A stretch of DNA of 64,000 nt from Microvelia longipes (GCA_018340805.1 JACMZG010001870.1:46596309-46660308), one strand, 5' to 3'; positions 10,340-22,539 are shown, counted from the first letter of the stretch. A program made the numbers and translations. Notes: generated by a model not told the origin, from the letters alone.

Positions 10340-11138
10340 AAGATCATTACAGTAGATAAGAAAAGAATGGGGCCTAGAACAGATCCTTGAGGAACTCCAT
10401 ACTGTAATTCTCTCGCGTCAGATAGTTTTCCGTTAACGTGTACCTGTTGAATCCTTTTAGTGAGATATGACATAATGAGCTCCAGAGGGAGACCCTTATC
10501 CCACAACTCAGCAGCTTAAGTTTCAACGTCTGAAAATGAATGCAGTCAAAGGCTTTTGAAATGTCACACGATAGAGCAAGCAATTCTTCTTTGTTTTCGA
10601 AAGCGTCATAAATGTCTTCTGCTATTGTTTGAAGTGCCTTATAAGTAGAGTGATTCGCTCTGAATCCAAACTGTTGGTCATGAAAAAAGTTATTTTTGTT
10701 TTAAAAATTTTAAAAGTCTATTTTTTATGATTCTTTCGAATATTTTGAAAAGATTGGAACGATAGATATGGGCCGAAAATTGTTAAGATCACTCACAGGA
10801 CCTTTTTTATATATTGGTATGACTCTACTGACTTTAAGACAAGAAGGAAAATAACCTAGGAAGATACAGTTATTAATTAGATGACTTAAATATGGACTTA
10901 TATAAGAGATAATTTTTTTAATAAAATTATTACTAAAGTAATAAATGTCAAAACTATTTGAATTCTTTAACAAGGATGTAATCTTTTTAACTTCCTCACT
11001 GTCTGTGTAATTAAGATAGAAGGATTTGGTTTGACAAGGAGGTGGTTGTAGATGCTGTCTAGGAGTAGAGTTTGATGGCTTGGCCAGGTTAGCATGAAGC
11101 TTATCTGCAATAGTAAGCAAAATGTTTGTTAATCTCAT
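10340..11138 (-). pseudogene. LINE reverse transcriptase, fingers and first palm part
   Basis: The minus strand reads through three frames. Near 10770, VSRVIPIYKKGPVSDLNNFR and the following PISIVP form the N-terminal RT block. Near 10655, QQFGFRANHST lies in an interrupted frame. At 10550-10580, ALSCDISKAFDCIHF contains the first catalytic Asp. Near 10365-10405, YGVPQGSVLGPILF is the PQG block. Frameshifts occur near 10710 and between 10374 and 10500. The order and spacing are normal for a non-LTR RT, so little sequence has been lost apart from frame. Confidence 0.85.
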
Positions 11139-11628
11139 CTGGCTTTAAATCTATTTCTACTTGTTTTGCCTCCAAACCACCTTCTTGTTTAACCATTTTC
11201 CAAATTGCTGAAGGATTATTTACATTATTATTTACATATTCTATATATTTTTTTCTTTTACATGTTTTTAGAGCCTTTCTATAAGCGTTTCTAAGTTGTG
11301 TTCTTTTATTTTCCAGCCAACCAGATTGAAAATCTTTACTGAATGAGTTATATGTATTGAGTTTTTCTCTCATTTGCTTTAATTCCTCATTAAAAAAGTA
11401 AAGTTTTTTCTTTCTGGGTTTGGCAGTTGTTTCCACTATAGGAAAACATAATTCTATAATATTAATGAACTCAGACCAACTTTTCTCACATTCTACGAAA
11501 GATGATGGTTGCAGATTTAGTGATTTCAATTTGTCCTCAAACAACTTTAATTTCGTCCCGTCAATGGGTCTAGTGCGGATAACCTTTTTTTGTCTTTTCT
11601 TCTTGGTTTTTTTTGAGTGCTGATCCAT
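11101..11628 (-). pseudogene. LINE linker between endonuclease and reverse transcriptase
   Basis: A 175-residue frame, lysine/arginine-rich, with WLENKRTQLRNAYRKALKTC and a segment NPSAIWKMV. Such basic helical linkers with a 'WK-x-V' block precede the reverse transcriptase in jockey/CR1-like proteins. It overlaps the upstream endonuclease frame at 11547-11628 and the downstream frame at 11101-11138, marking two frameshifts. Confidence 0.7.
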
Positions 11629-11831
11629 AAACTTTGATGATCAGAGAAGCTGTAAGGATGAATTTCACAGTTTCCTTCCCAAGAAGAAAAGATGTTATCG
11701 AGACATTTGTTACTCCTAGGCCTTGTGACGTCTTTAAAGTTTGTTTGAAGACCAAATGATTTCATTAAATCGAGCAAAGCTAGTGTATCTTTATTCGTTT
11801 GGTTTAACAAGTCAATATTGAAATCTCCAGC
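11547..11831 (-). pseudogene. LINE endonuclease C-terminal half
   Basis: This continues the endonuclease after a frameshift. VAGDFNIDLLN near 11815-11830 is the Gly-Asp-Phe-Asn block, and FSDHQSLW near 11640 is the terminal Ser-Asp-His block of exonuclease III-like nucleases. Both are intact, so the copy's inactivity comes from frame breaks rather than catalytic substitution. The frame then runs into a lysine-rich linker whose correct frame is that of 11101-11628. Confidence 0.85.
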
Positions 11832-11833
11832 GA

Positions 11834-12799
11834 CTATAATGTTATTTCCTTTCTATATGCTATGTTTACTGCTTCGTAGAGAATTTCGAGAAAGGTTGGA
11901 AAGTCTCGTTCAGGCGTTCGATATACAGTGATATAAACGCAGTCACCGACCTTCACAGCTGCTAATTCACATACGAAAGGAATAGATAGTTGGTTTATTT
12001 GGCTAATGACAGTTGGCTGACCCAAGTCCTTGTGAGTATATATTAGAACTCCTCCTCCTGGTATTATCCTCTCTACAAAAATTTGAGGAAATATAAAATC
12101 AGCTAGCTGATACATCTCTACTTGACTGGACTTGAGCCAGGTTTCTGCTAAACCAATTACTTTTATTTCTTTATTATTATGCACTAGAGATTCTAGTTCA
12201 ACAAATTTTTCTCTCACCGATAAAATATTGGCAAAAAAGAATTTGCTCTCGTTAGCCTCATTTCTTCTAACATTAGAATTGTCAAGAACATTATTAATAT
12301 TACCTATTGTTGTCTGCTTATATAGTGTTGAATTGTTTTCTTGAGTATTTATTTTGTTTTGAAGTCCGCAGAGCGTCTCTTGAATAAAAAAGGTCTTACC
12401 CTGATGTTTTTTCGGCCAGAAAGAAGGTTCTAGAAGAGAGGCCTTTAGCTCATATGGAGCTTCAATTTTAAAACTCGGTAAAACACTCTTACTTTCAAGT
12501 TTTTCTAGGCTTCTAACCTCGCCTTCCAGGGCGAGCATCCTCGTTACGACAGACGAGATCAGCATCTCGTAATTGTCAATGACAGAAAGGTCTAACCCCT
12601 CTAGGCACTTGGTGCAAGACCAGGAAAGCCCGGGCGTCTTACCTTCAATCAGAGCGCTGGCTACGGCTCTGCTCAGTCCTGTGCAAGTAGAGTGATACCC
12701 CAAGCCACACTTTTTACAGATAATGTCTTTATTTTGGCCAGAGAGGCCTTTCTCACAAACTACACAATTAAGTAGGTCAATACCGCTCGGAGTCGTCAT
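11834..12799 (-). pseudogene. LINE PHD finger fused to endonuclease N-terminus
   Basis: A 321-residue frame. Residues about 12-65 contain CVVCEKG, then CKKCGLGYHSTC, then WSCTKC, giving a Cys4-His-Cys3 PHD-type zinc-binding pattern. Residues 80-185 are low-complexity or possibly coiled. From about residue 188, FFFANILSVREKF begins the endonuclease, followed by VIGLAETWL (catalytic Glu block) and GGGVLIYTHKD. The frame breaks shortly before the next endonuclease motif, which continues one frame over at 11831. The usual ORF1 body between finger and endonuclease appears missing or very short. The start codon is the first Met, six codons from the finger region, and is plausible. Confidence 0.85.
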
Positions 12800-13456
12800 T
12801 TTATAAAAATAAATTATTGTCTTTTAAATATTGCAATTAAACTCTATAAATGCAAAGTCAGCAAATTGAGTCAATTATTTTAATACTAACACTACACTAT
12901 TTAACTACTCTACACTATACTACATCTACTCTACGATCGTACCGCTACGACAGCTGAATCACTACTGATTTCATCATTACTTAGGACCACCAGTGAACCG
13001 GCTTTCGTGTTATCAGTAGTGCTCCTTCTATATATAGTATTATTCTAAGACCTTACCTCACTCTGGAAGAAGGGGTTAATAAAGTTACACAGAGCCCCTA
13101 AGAGCCCCTAAACGATGTATCAGGCCTTTCAATGTATTGAGATAGGCAATGCCCCCTCTAGTATATATCTCTATGGTTATAACATAAGGTTATAACTTGA
13201 ACTCACTCCTGAAGGAGATTTCAATTAATACATTTCAATTAATACATTTCAAATTAATACATTTCAAATTAATACATTTGTTTCGGTTTCCCACACATTG
13301 TTTGTGTTTTGATTTGTATTTTTAACGTTTTACTATAAGCTATTGTAATTTTGTTCGGATTATTTTATTATATTTATAAGCGAAGGTGGTCAGGTTAATT
13401 TTTTCGATGTTTCAAAATTTAACCTATAAGGCCCCTCTAGTAATAATATCTCTAAG

Positions 13457-14002
13457 TTCTAAGGTCGATCGAAGCCAGCTTGAACAAGTAGGGATTGGCG
13501 TAAAGCCTCTGATATTTTAGGGTGGAAGTTGCAACTGAGTTTGATGTATGACTTCAATTTAGTTAATATTTGTTTTATATCCACGATACCATGTATTACA
13601 TATATTTTATATTAGTAAAGAAATAAAATCAATATCTATAAGAAGGAGGTAGGAAAGATATGGAATAGAGATAAGAAGATCCAGAATAGAGATAAGCTGA
13701 TCTAGAAACGCTGTGGGAAATATTATAGAGATAATTTTGTCGAGATTTTGGACCTTAGAGCCTGGACCTGTCAAAATACACGCTTCTCGTTTTATCATAT
13801 TACATTTCCTCTAATATTATTTCCATTTTTTTGGTGATTTTTGTAAAATTCTTTGCTAATATTACTTGAAAAAACTCTTCTCGCTCTGTAAAAATTGTAT
13901 AGGTTATTTTACTAGCGCCGTATAGTTTTGAGATATTCTGGTCTAAACTTAATGAATAAATTATAGTAATAAGAAAACTATTCAAGATTATTCACTATCA
14001 AA
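13457..14002. other. Unassigned DNA between nested A element and microsatellite
   Basis: Short minus frames of about 60 codons (13607-13798, 13800-13985) are isoleucine-rich and have no recognisable domain. A few GATAAGAAGATC-like segments recur around 13660-13700. Confidence 0.4.
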
Positions 14003-15300
<1,298 letters not shown>

Positions 15301-15302
15301 TC

Positions 15303-15715
15303 TGTATTTATATGTTGTCTGTTTGTAATGTTATCTGTGTGTATATATGTTGTCTGTCTGTATATTTGTTGTTTGTCTATAATGTTTTCTGTGTGTATAT
15401 ATGTTGTCTGTCTGTATATTTGTTGTTTGTCTATAATGTTGTCTGTCTGTATATATGTTGTCTGTCTGTATATTTTTTCTCTGTCTATAATGTTGTCTGT
15501 GTGTATATTTGTTCTCTGTCTGTATATTTGTTGTTTGTCTATAATGTTATCTGTGTGTATATATGTTGTCTGTCTGTATATTTGTTCTCTGTCTATAATG
15601 TTGTCTTTGTGTATATATTTGTCTGTCTGTCTATAATGTTGTCTGTTGTATATTTGTGTCTGTCAGTATATTTTTTTGTCTGTCTATAATGTTGTCTACC
15701 TGCATATTTGTTGTC
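15303..15715. repeat. TGTCTG-rich minisatellite, about 54-bp unit
   Basis: About seven degenerate units of the form TGTTGTCTGTCTGTATATTT plus TGTCTATAATGTTGTCTGTG. A related block of about three units lies at 17031-17180. Frames open through it are repeat products. Confidence 0.9.
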
Positions 15716-15736
15716 TATGTACATATATGTAGTCTG

Positions 15737-15935
15737 TCTCTATATTTCCAAGTCGTTAAATGTTTATTGCAACGCGTCTTTGGACTTGCTTTTGTTGTTT
15801 TCAGATAGTAAACACTATCATTTTGCTTTCCAGCGATCACCCATGCAAACTCTGACCACGTTCGATGCTGCTTAACTTTTATAATCCAACAAAAATCATA
15901 GTACAGGTTGTATTGAAACGAATACACGTAATGGT
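15737..15935 (-). mobile_element. Family D fragment
   Basis: It contains the D-specific TTTATAATCCAACAAAAATC and CGATCACCCATGCA-type sequence in the order of the D 3' portion read on the minus strand (compare 31320-31410 and 41690-41760). Confidence 0.6.
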
Positions 15936-15956
15936 AAACCATGTATTTGATCCTGT

Positions 15957-16075
15957 AGGGACTTAAGCATGGGTTTTTGAATTTTATTATTTTTTTTATT
16001 CTCTTTTTTGAAAACATTAGACATAACATGTAAAAAAAATAAAAAATTCAAAACCCCACCAATGCTTAAGTCCCT
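15957..16075. repeat. 119-bp stem-loop repeat
   Basis: AGGGACTTAAGCATGGGTTT on the left is mirrored on the right by AAAACCCCACCAATGCTTAAGTCCCT (read in pieces), giving arms of about 40 bp with few mismatches. It may be a small foldback element or a hairpin transcript; no second copy was seen. Confidence 0.65.
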
Positions 16076-17030
16076 CTTTTTCATAGTTTATCTGATAGTT
16101 GATTCTACTATATTAGAGGAACTACCGCTATAATCCTAAGTGAGGAAACATAAATCCTAGAGTAAGAAGCTTGCGCACAGTCCTTTCTTTGCAAAGTCTA
16201 GAGATGATCATACATATCGTAACTTTTCCTAAAACTTAAGCGTGGCTAGAACAAACTTAATTCTTTAAAATTCCGTCTCAAACAAATTTAAAGCTGTTGC
16301 CATTTATTCTTCTTTTAACATAATCTTTAATATAAAACCCCAAAAGGTAAACTTCATAATTTCTTTACAAAGTTCTCAAAATTTCTCTGCAGTCAGTTAA
16401 CTTGATTAATAAAGCCGCCTTTAATATAGTCATTATTTCCACTCTAAAGGGGGGTAAGGGAGAAAAGAAAATTTTAAAAATTAGAGATAAATTATTATAA
16501 TTGTGTTTGCATTAAAACTCAAAGGAAATATTCTTTTAGGGAGCTTGCTTTTCGTTTAGTAGCCCTAGTTATTTTGGGGTATTTATAAAGTGAAATATTT
16601 CCAAAGGAAATTCGCTAAAAGAACAAACAAAATGGTTTTATTAAAGTCTGACGATAGCTTCAATTCAACTTGTGGGCCATTAAATTTAAATAGAATATAT
16701 CATTCGATACTACCGAGTTTTGCAAAATATGAATAGTCGACGCTATATAATTGTGCGAAAGACACCTAAGAAATGTAGTAAGCAAAATGCAAGTTCCCAG
16801 ATGTAGTATATTGTGTCAAATATACATGTTTTGCAAATATTGGTAGTATCAAATGATATATGTTTTGCTTGCCATGCACGATGGCGGTAAGAGAGCACCG
16901 CTCGTCTCTGGTAAATACACGAAGATGATAGAGACATCTACATTATCAGACATACAATACAGATCAGGACCCCGTTTCACGAAAGTACAAGTCTTGTTTA
17001 CTACGAGTAAAAAGCTACAAGTTAACTAGT
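16076..17030. other. Unassigned DNA
   Basis: TTTCCAAAGGAAATTCGCTA near 16600 resembles family K ends at 42.9 kb. No long open frame or array was found. Confidence 0.4.
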
Positions 17031-17180
17031 ATATATGTTGTCTGTGTGTATATATGTTGTCTGTCTGTATAATTGTTGTCTGTCTATAATGTTGTCTGTG
17101 TGTATATATGTTGTCTATCTGTATATTTGTTGTCTGTCTATACTGTTATCTGTGTGTATATATGTTGTCTACTTATGTTG
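17031..17180. repeat. TGTCTG minisatellite, second block
   Basis: Same unit as the array at 15303-15715, about three copies, followed by two short direct repeats of TTGTATAATACTTGT. Confidence 0.85.
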
Positions 17181-17544
17181 TATAATACTTGTCTATATAT
17201 GTTGTATAATACTTGTAAGAAATTTAATGTACAACAGTAGACAAGTAATTATTAGCGATTTTCATACAATTTTATTAAAAAAACAGTAATTTACAAGTTT
17301 TTCTTAAATCTCCTAGGAAACGACCATATTTTTGTTAAACTCCAATCAAATTTTATTATCTTCCCCACTATAACCTTACAAACTATTGTACCAAACAACT
17401 TTTAACTACAAGTGTCAAAATTAAGTGTTTCACGAAAATCATTACAATTTATTGTAACCTTAGAATAATACTATATATAGAAGGAGCACTACTGATAACA
17501 CGAAAGGTGGTTCACTGGTGGTCTAAAGTAATGCTGCCACACTA

Positions 17545-18019
17545 GTAGTAGTAGTAGTAGTAGTTTAACTGACATGCCTTTGCTGGTTGCATACAAGCAA
17601 AAATGTTCATTACTGGGCCAATTGTAAAAAATACAAATTTTCTAATTAACCTCAGCAAGCCTTGCCTTAGGAACCTAGTTAGTGTTCTGACCGGTCACTG
17701 TAGATTAAATAAACATTTTAATACTTTAGGCATAATCTCAGAGGCTAACTGCCCCATGTGTGGGCATTATGAGGAGACAGCCTTTGACCTGCTTGCAGAG
17801 TGTGAGGCCTATACTTCTCTTCGTACCCGCATATTTGGCGTAGGCCTCTTGTATGAAGAGGAGCTTTCTTCTTTTGGTTGGAGAGATATCCTACAATATA
17901 TCAACCTTTTCAAGAGATTCTTGGTAGAGGTGGTGTAGACTAAGGAATCGAACTAGCAAGAAGGGCCCAATAACGTGGCCTATTTGCCTGGCTTTGCCTC
18001 CCCACCCTATTACTACTAC
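17545..18019 (+). mobile_element. Short LINE 3' fragment inserted in B4
   Basis: It is flanked by a perfect 13-bp duplication, TGCTGCCACACTA, at 17532-17544 and 18020-18032, typical of target-primed retrotransposition. It begins with a GTA repeat and ends CCCACCCTATTACTACTAC. The terminal segment AAGGGCCCAATAACGTGGCC recurs at the 3' ends of fragments near 23.9 kb and 51.6 kb. Confidence 0.85.
17603..17938 (+). pseudogene. LINE C-terminal domain with a Cys/His knuckle
   Basis: An intact 111-codon end of a non-LTR retrotransposon polyprotein. VLTGHCRLNKHFNTLGI followed by CPMCGHYEETAFDLLAEC matches the region after RNase H in R1/Jockey/I-type proteins, where a tract ending in a CxxC...H...C knuckle closes the protein. 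The copy is 5'-truncated, so the visible ATG is not the original start. It is undamaged within this segment and flanked by a perfect TSD, which suggests a relatively recent insertion. Confidence 0.75.
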
Positions 18020-18429
18020 TGCTGCCACACTAATAATATACAATTGTCTTATAAAAAAAAGTTGGCAATACTTCCGGTTGCAGAATTATTATGTTCTATT
18101 ATTAATTAATGATTGATTATTCATAAAATACTAACATAAATATCGGTGCATTACAATATTTTAAGTATTTTAAATTGCTGTTTAACGTATTTATTAAAAT
18201 TATAATAAAAGTAGTCCTCGTCAACTAAATGTAGATTCTTGTATTCCGCTACCCTTTTGCCATCTAAGACCGGTTTTATTAAATACTCAGCAGGTGTTTT
18301 AAATTATTATATTTGTTCTTTACGATCTTTCTTCATTAATGGATATTTATGACAAATATGTAAAATAATGTTTTGTTGTTAAGGTGGTGCCCCTACTTAT
18401 GACTATCAGTCAAACGGCTTTTGTGTTAT

Positions 18430-19352
18430 TATAGTACGACACACGGCTAAAATCAATTGACAGCGCGCCAAAAATCTGTGAGGGAAAGAATTTTATTGGT
18501 TCAGACCGACCCCGCTCTTTCCCTCTCCACCTTATGCCAACCTCGGTATAAAAAAATACCTTTTTTGTAAATAATATCATAAAAAGGCAACACTGGTTGT
18601 AAATATTTGTAACCTCGCGTCGCTTTTATTTCCCTCATTGATCTGTTTGATTTCGTTTCGTTTCATTCCAATCTGTTCAATTCATCCAATTATTGCGAAG
18701 TTATAATATGATCTGAGTGCCTTTATTTGACGCTTGGATACTGACGTATTCTTCAAGCATTTCTTGCTATTTGAGTACAGCGCAGGTTCTGTGCTCTGTC
18801 AACCAAAAGACAGCATTTTTTTTGAAAATGCCATGTCTTTCAATAGATGACAGTCTTGACTTTTTTAAGTCTTAGATACATATTGTGTCATATTATTTTT
18901 ATAATATGAAACAATACGCATTCAATTATACAAACTTGACACAAAAAAGCAGTTTGTTTTGGAAAAAAAGTAATTATAGCTGACAATTTATTAAAATCGT
19001 CAAACTTGTATCGAAGAACTATTATGATCCATTGCAACTTTACACAACAACTTTAACTCCACTTAATTCATACTTCCCGGACAAATTTAAAGCAACACTT
19101 AGTTGGAAATTTATAAGATACAACAATATTCCTTCTTAAAAAGTAAATAAATAATTTTTTTAAAAATAAAAAAATACGATATCAAATAAAAACAAATAAT
19201 AAAATTCAAAACATAACCTGACTATCAGTGTTGCCAGAGTAGGGAATTTTTTTTGTTACATAAAAGAAGGGATTTTTTTATTAAAAAAAGAGGGTTGAAA
19301 GCATTGAGATTTTGGCGGGCTGTCAATTGATTTTAGCCGTGTGTCGTAATAT
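18430..19352 (+). mobile_element. Family C long element, copy C1
   Basis: About 920 bp with termini TACGACACACGGCTAAAATC and its mirror, inside B4. Interior landmarks are AATCTGTGAGGGAAAGAAT at one end and AGCATTGAGATTTTGGCGGG at the other. It is non-coding. Flanking TA/TAT is consistent with a short TA-type duplication. Copy C2 (52361-53344) is nearly collinear, and C5 (31083-32430) is a third copy, inverted. Confidence 0.85.
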
Positions 19353-19631
19353 AGTAGAATTACATTGTGTTACGGTCATATGCTCCGTCTATATTAGTAT
19401 TATTCTAAGATTATAATCTACAAAAGAACAATGTGCGTCCAAATATTATTAAAACCCAGTTTCATTCATATGAGTAAATTATTTCGAATGCAATTATTTC
19501 TAAAATACTAGAAGTATAATATTTATAAAAAAAAACGTTTTATGCACGTACCTTCAAACTGCCCAAGTTTTCATATAATTTAAATATTAATTAATCAAAT
19601 AACTGTTTTGACAAGCATAAGTTCAAATATA

Positions 19632-20129
19632 AGGCGCGGTCGAATATCCACGGCCTTCTAGAACATTGGATCTCCAACAAACTTTTTTTATAACTTTTTT
19701 TTCAAAATGTTCAGCAATTAGCCGGATTTGTGATAAATGAAGGCTATTCTCGTAATCTGCACGCTCTTTTGGTTAATCTCAAAGAGTATTTACATTCACT
19801 CAACGATTTATTTTTAATCTAACTTGGTACATACATAACTACTGTTAGACGTCAATGTTATCTACCTGATTTGTGTTATATTTTGACATGTCATATTTGT
19901 TGACATTGACGTCTAACAGTAGTTATGTATGTACCAAGTTAGATTAAAAATAAACCGTTGAGTGAATGTATATACTCTTTGAGATTAACCAAAAGAGCGT
20001 GCAGATTATGGAAATAGCCTTCATTTATCACAAATCCGGCTAATTGCTGAAAATTTTGAAGAAAAAGTTATAAAAAAAGTTTGTTGGTGATCCAATGTTC
20101 TAGAAGGCCGTGGATATTCGACCGCGCCT
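19632..20129. mobile_element. Family F palindromic element, copy 2
   Basis: Complete copy with TA at 19630-19631 and 20130-20131. Arms are near-perfect inverted repeats meeting near 19880. Terminal AGGCGCGGTCGAATATCCAC as in copy 1. Confidence 0.9.
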
Positions 20130-20336
20130 TATAGGATGGTAGAGTTAAAGAGGAAATTAAATAAAACTTCTATAAGTGGGTCAAAATATTTTATGTCAGT
20201 AAGTGCACAGCGATGCCATATGACATCAACCTTGTGCGCCACTGGTGGTGCACAATGATTTTATCTAATATTTTTTCCAAAATTCATTGATATTATGGGC
20301 ACTAATAGGTTAACTGAGAAGGGCTTTAGGTTTAGG

Positions 20337-20877
20337 CTTAGAATAATACTATATATAGAAGGAGCACAGGACCGTAAACACAATGTAATTCCACTGATAA
20401 CACAAAAGCCGGTTGACTGGTGCACTTAAGTAATGCTGCCAACCTGACAACAAAACATTATTTTAAATATTTGTCATAAATATCTATTAATGAAGAAAGA
20501 TCGTAAAGAACAAATACAATACCTTAAAACAACTGCTGAGTATTTAATAAAACTGGTCTTAGATGGCAAAAGGGTGGCGGAATACAAGAATCTACATCTA
20601 GTTGACGAGGACTACTTTTTATCTATAATTTTAATAAATACGTTAAACTACAATTTAAAATGCATAAAATATTGTAATGCACCGATATTTATATTAGTAT
20701 TTTATGAATAATCAATCATTAATTAATAATAGGATATAATAATTCAGCAACCGGAAGTATTGCCAATTTTTTTTAGAAAATTGTATATTGTTAGGGTGGC
20801 AGCATTACTTAGGTGCACCAGTGAACCGCCTTTCATGTTATCAGTAGTGCTCCTTCTATATATAGTATTATTCTAAG
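20337..20877 (+). mobile_element. Family B element, intact copy B2
   Basis: 541 bp, termini CTTAGAATAATACTATATAT and mirror, flanked by GGTTTAGG (20329-20336) and GGTTTAGA (20878-20885), 7 of 8 identical. The 8-bp duplication suggests the hAT or a related superfamily. A 73-codon frame (20490-20711, starting MKKDRKEQIQYLKTTAEY) is open only in this copy. B1 and B3 have stops in it, so it may be a decayed scrap of transposase or chance. Confidence 0.92.
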
Positions 20878-20885
20878 GGTTTAGA

Positions 20886-22187
20886 GGAAAAGGCTCATGT
20901 GACACAATAGTCTTTTAATGATAAATTTGAATTGTTCTTCTAAATATGAAAGTAAATATCCGCTCCATCTTAAAACCAACCAAGAATGAAGCACAATCTA
21001 AGCCAAGAATCAAGCTAAGTAAAGCAAGGTTTTTGTTAAATTTCCTACCTATTGTATCAAGGCAATACGAGTTCTTTGTTTTTATATTGACTCAGTTCTA
21101 CCACTGTGGGGACGAAGTAGGGGAGGGGGTATAGTGTAAACAGTTATGAGTGTATGTATGGTTTGTCACTCACGCACATACTTAATGTGAAATTTTTGTA
21201 TGTATAGGTTGTAAAATTATTCGCACTATTGCACATACACTCTGCACACATCAGAAAAGGTAGAAAGGAAATCAAAACCTGGCTCTTTTGTCTACTAACC
21301 CTGGAAAGTGGTTTGGTATGATGGAGAAATAAAGTAGCAAATAACAAGATTTATCTCCCTAGGGAAACAGAAAAATGGTTAAAACATACTTTTAACTATT
21401 CTTGCTTTTCTTCATTTATACCGTATATAGGAGAAGCACTGTGTTTCAAATAAAAATTCGGCATTGGGATTTTACTATAAGTTTTACAGCTCAAGTTAAA
21501 GTTTCGTCCTAAGGCAGCGCCGAAGGAGGAAACTTCATTAGCTCACGAGGCCGGCAGGCCGAGGGAGATAAACTAGTTAGCTCCCGAGGCTTGACGAGGG
21601 AGATAATACGAGAGCTGAAAACTTTCATCCCTTGTTGCATATTAAATTTTATTTACGACTAGAGAACTAATGCTAACAACTACTAATATATTCTTCAGCT
21701 CCTTAATTGTTATTGTGTTAGTTTAGTTTATTCTTACCATGTCAATTACTCTGATGAAGAGAGAATAAAGCCACTATCTTCACATTATTTTATTGTAAGC
21801 TGTCAATAGAATAATGTGTAATACAATATTTGTAATTTAAACATTAGCGTGTGTATATTGTATATTCTACCCGTAGTACCAACATAACACCGAAAAAAAT
21901 TCCTAAAAATTTCTAAAATTCCTAAAACTTTTACTAAAAAATTCTGTCAAGTTGGCAACACTTTCACTTTTCCTCCCTAGGGAGTAAAAGTACATTTACA
22001 GTGTGAGATAACAAGACTGTATGTAGAACTTACACTACAAGGAGTAGATAAAATCTATTTCAGTTGTTTTAAGTCCTCTTTACTGGTTTTTGCAACTTTG
22101 TCTGTCTTAGTGGGTGTTTGTGTGTCTACTCGCATCTCCCAGTTTGTTTATGCTATAAGGAGCTCAAACTTGGTACAAAAATCAAGT
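20886..22187. other. Mostly unassigned DNA with one D 5' fragment
   Basis: Near 21405-21480, TTCATTTATACCGTATATAGG and AGAAGCACTGTGTTTC resemble the D left end. At 21510-21620 GAGGAAACTTCATTAGCT and repeated CGAGGGAGATAA segments form a GC-richer patch. Short frames at 20946-21134 and 21144-21347 have no recognisable domain. Confidence 0.45.
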
Positions 22188-22362
22188 CCAGGAGCTAGTC
22201 CTGGAAAACATAAATAATCTTGTACTGCGTCAAACCGATTTTTTTAATATTTTTTTTTAATAATATTATTTTATAATTTTTATTATAAAATAACTGAAAA
22301 GAAAAAACAGTCTATCTATATCCAGAGTGAGGCTTTCATATGATTGCGCACGCTCAAAATTT

Positions 22363-22539
22363 ATAGTACGCCACTCGGCTAAAATCAGTTGACAGTGCGG
22401 GAAAATAGTGTTGAGGAACCAATCAAGTTGTCCTGATTTGAAATTGAGGGCGTCCTTTAACATCCAGGACTAACCTCATTGGCTCCCTAGCATTATTTTC
22501 CCACGCTGTCATTTGATTTTAGCCGAGTGTCGTATTATT
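22363..22539. mobile_element. Family C short element, copy C3
   Basis: About 177 bp with CGGCTAAAATCAGTTGACAG at the left and its mirror at the right. The interior, GGAAAATAGTGTTGAGGAAC to CTCATTGGCTCCCT, is shared with copies at 34.4 kb and 50.2 kb but not with the long C elements. TA-rich flanks. Confidence 0.85.

Larger units (their letters stand above)
9422..12968 (-). mobile_element. PHD-finger non-LTR retrotransposon (CR1/Jockey-like), degraded
   Basis: An about 3.5-kb element on the minus strand, ending at 9422-9460 in an A-rich TTTA-type tail as seen on the plus strand. The order is PHD zinc finger, apurinic-type endonuclease, linker, reverse transcriptase. Several frameshifts separate the frames, so it is inactive. 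Comparison with intact B copies places it precisely in the sequence GCAGCATTACTTAGG, with a short CATTA-like duplication. A PHD finger is known from ORF1 of CR1-group elements. Here finger and endonuclease share one frame, which may reflect an internal deletion or a single-ORF design. The clade is tentative. Confidence 0.88.
8954..13049 (+). mobile_element. Family B element B1, split by a LINE
   Basis: The B left end CTTAGAATAATACTATATAT is at 8954 and its mirror ends at 13049. Exact 8-bp TSDs ACCTTACC lie at 8946-8953 and 13050-13057. Sequence 8954-9421 plus 12969-13049 aligns with the intact copies at 20337 and 46019; the gap is filled by the PHD-finger LINE. Confidence 0.9.
8754..13175 (-). 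mobile_element. Family A element A4, split by element B1
   Basis: An A element in reverse orientation, present as 8754-8953 and 13058-13175. It begins CATAGAGATATTATTACTAG and ends TAGTATATATCTCTATG. It is interrupted by B1 at a perfect 8-bp duplication, ACCTTACC. Confidence 0.85.
8632..13456 (+). mobile_element. Family A element A3, split by nested insertions
   Basis: The left half is at 8632-8753 and the right half at 13176-13456. The right half carries a small duplication of TTAATACATTTCAAA near 13225-13280 and a stray inverted A segment. A4 sits in the gap, flanked by ATTATAAC and GTTATAAC (7 of 8 identical), the expected 8-bp duplication. A3 is the outermost of four layers. Confidence 0.75.
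17459..19409 (-). mobile_element. Family B element B4 with two nested insertions
   Basis: The terminus CTTAGAATAATACTATATAT is at 17459 and the mirror end at 19409. Flanks ATTGTAAC and ATTATAAT agree at 6 of 8 positions. B sequence is present as 17459-17544, 18033-18430 and 19353-19409, in reverse orientation relative to copies at 20337 and 46019. A LINE 3' fragment and a family-C element occupy the gaps. Confidence 0.85.

Noticed and set aside
15312..15689. 125-codon Cys/Val/Leu-rich frame resembling a membrane protein
   Set aside because: It is a translation of the TGTCTG minisatellite.
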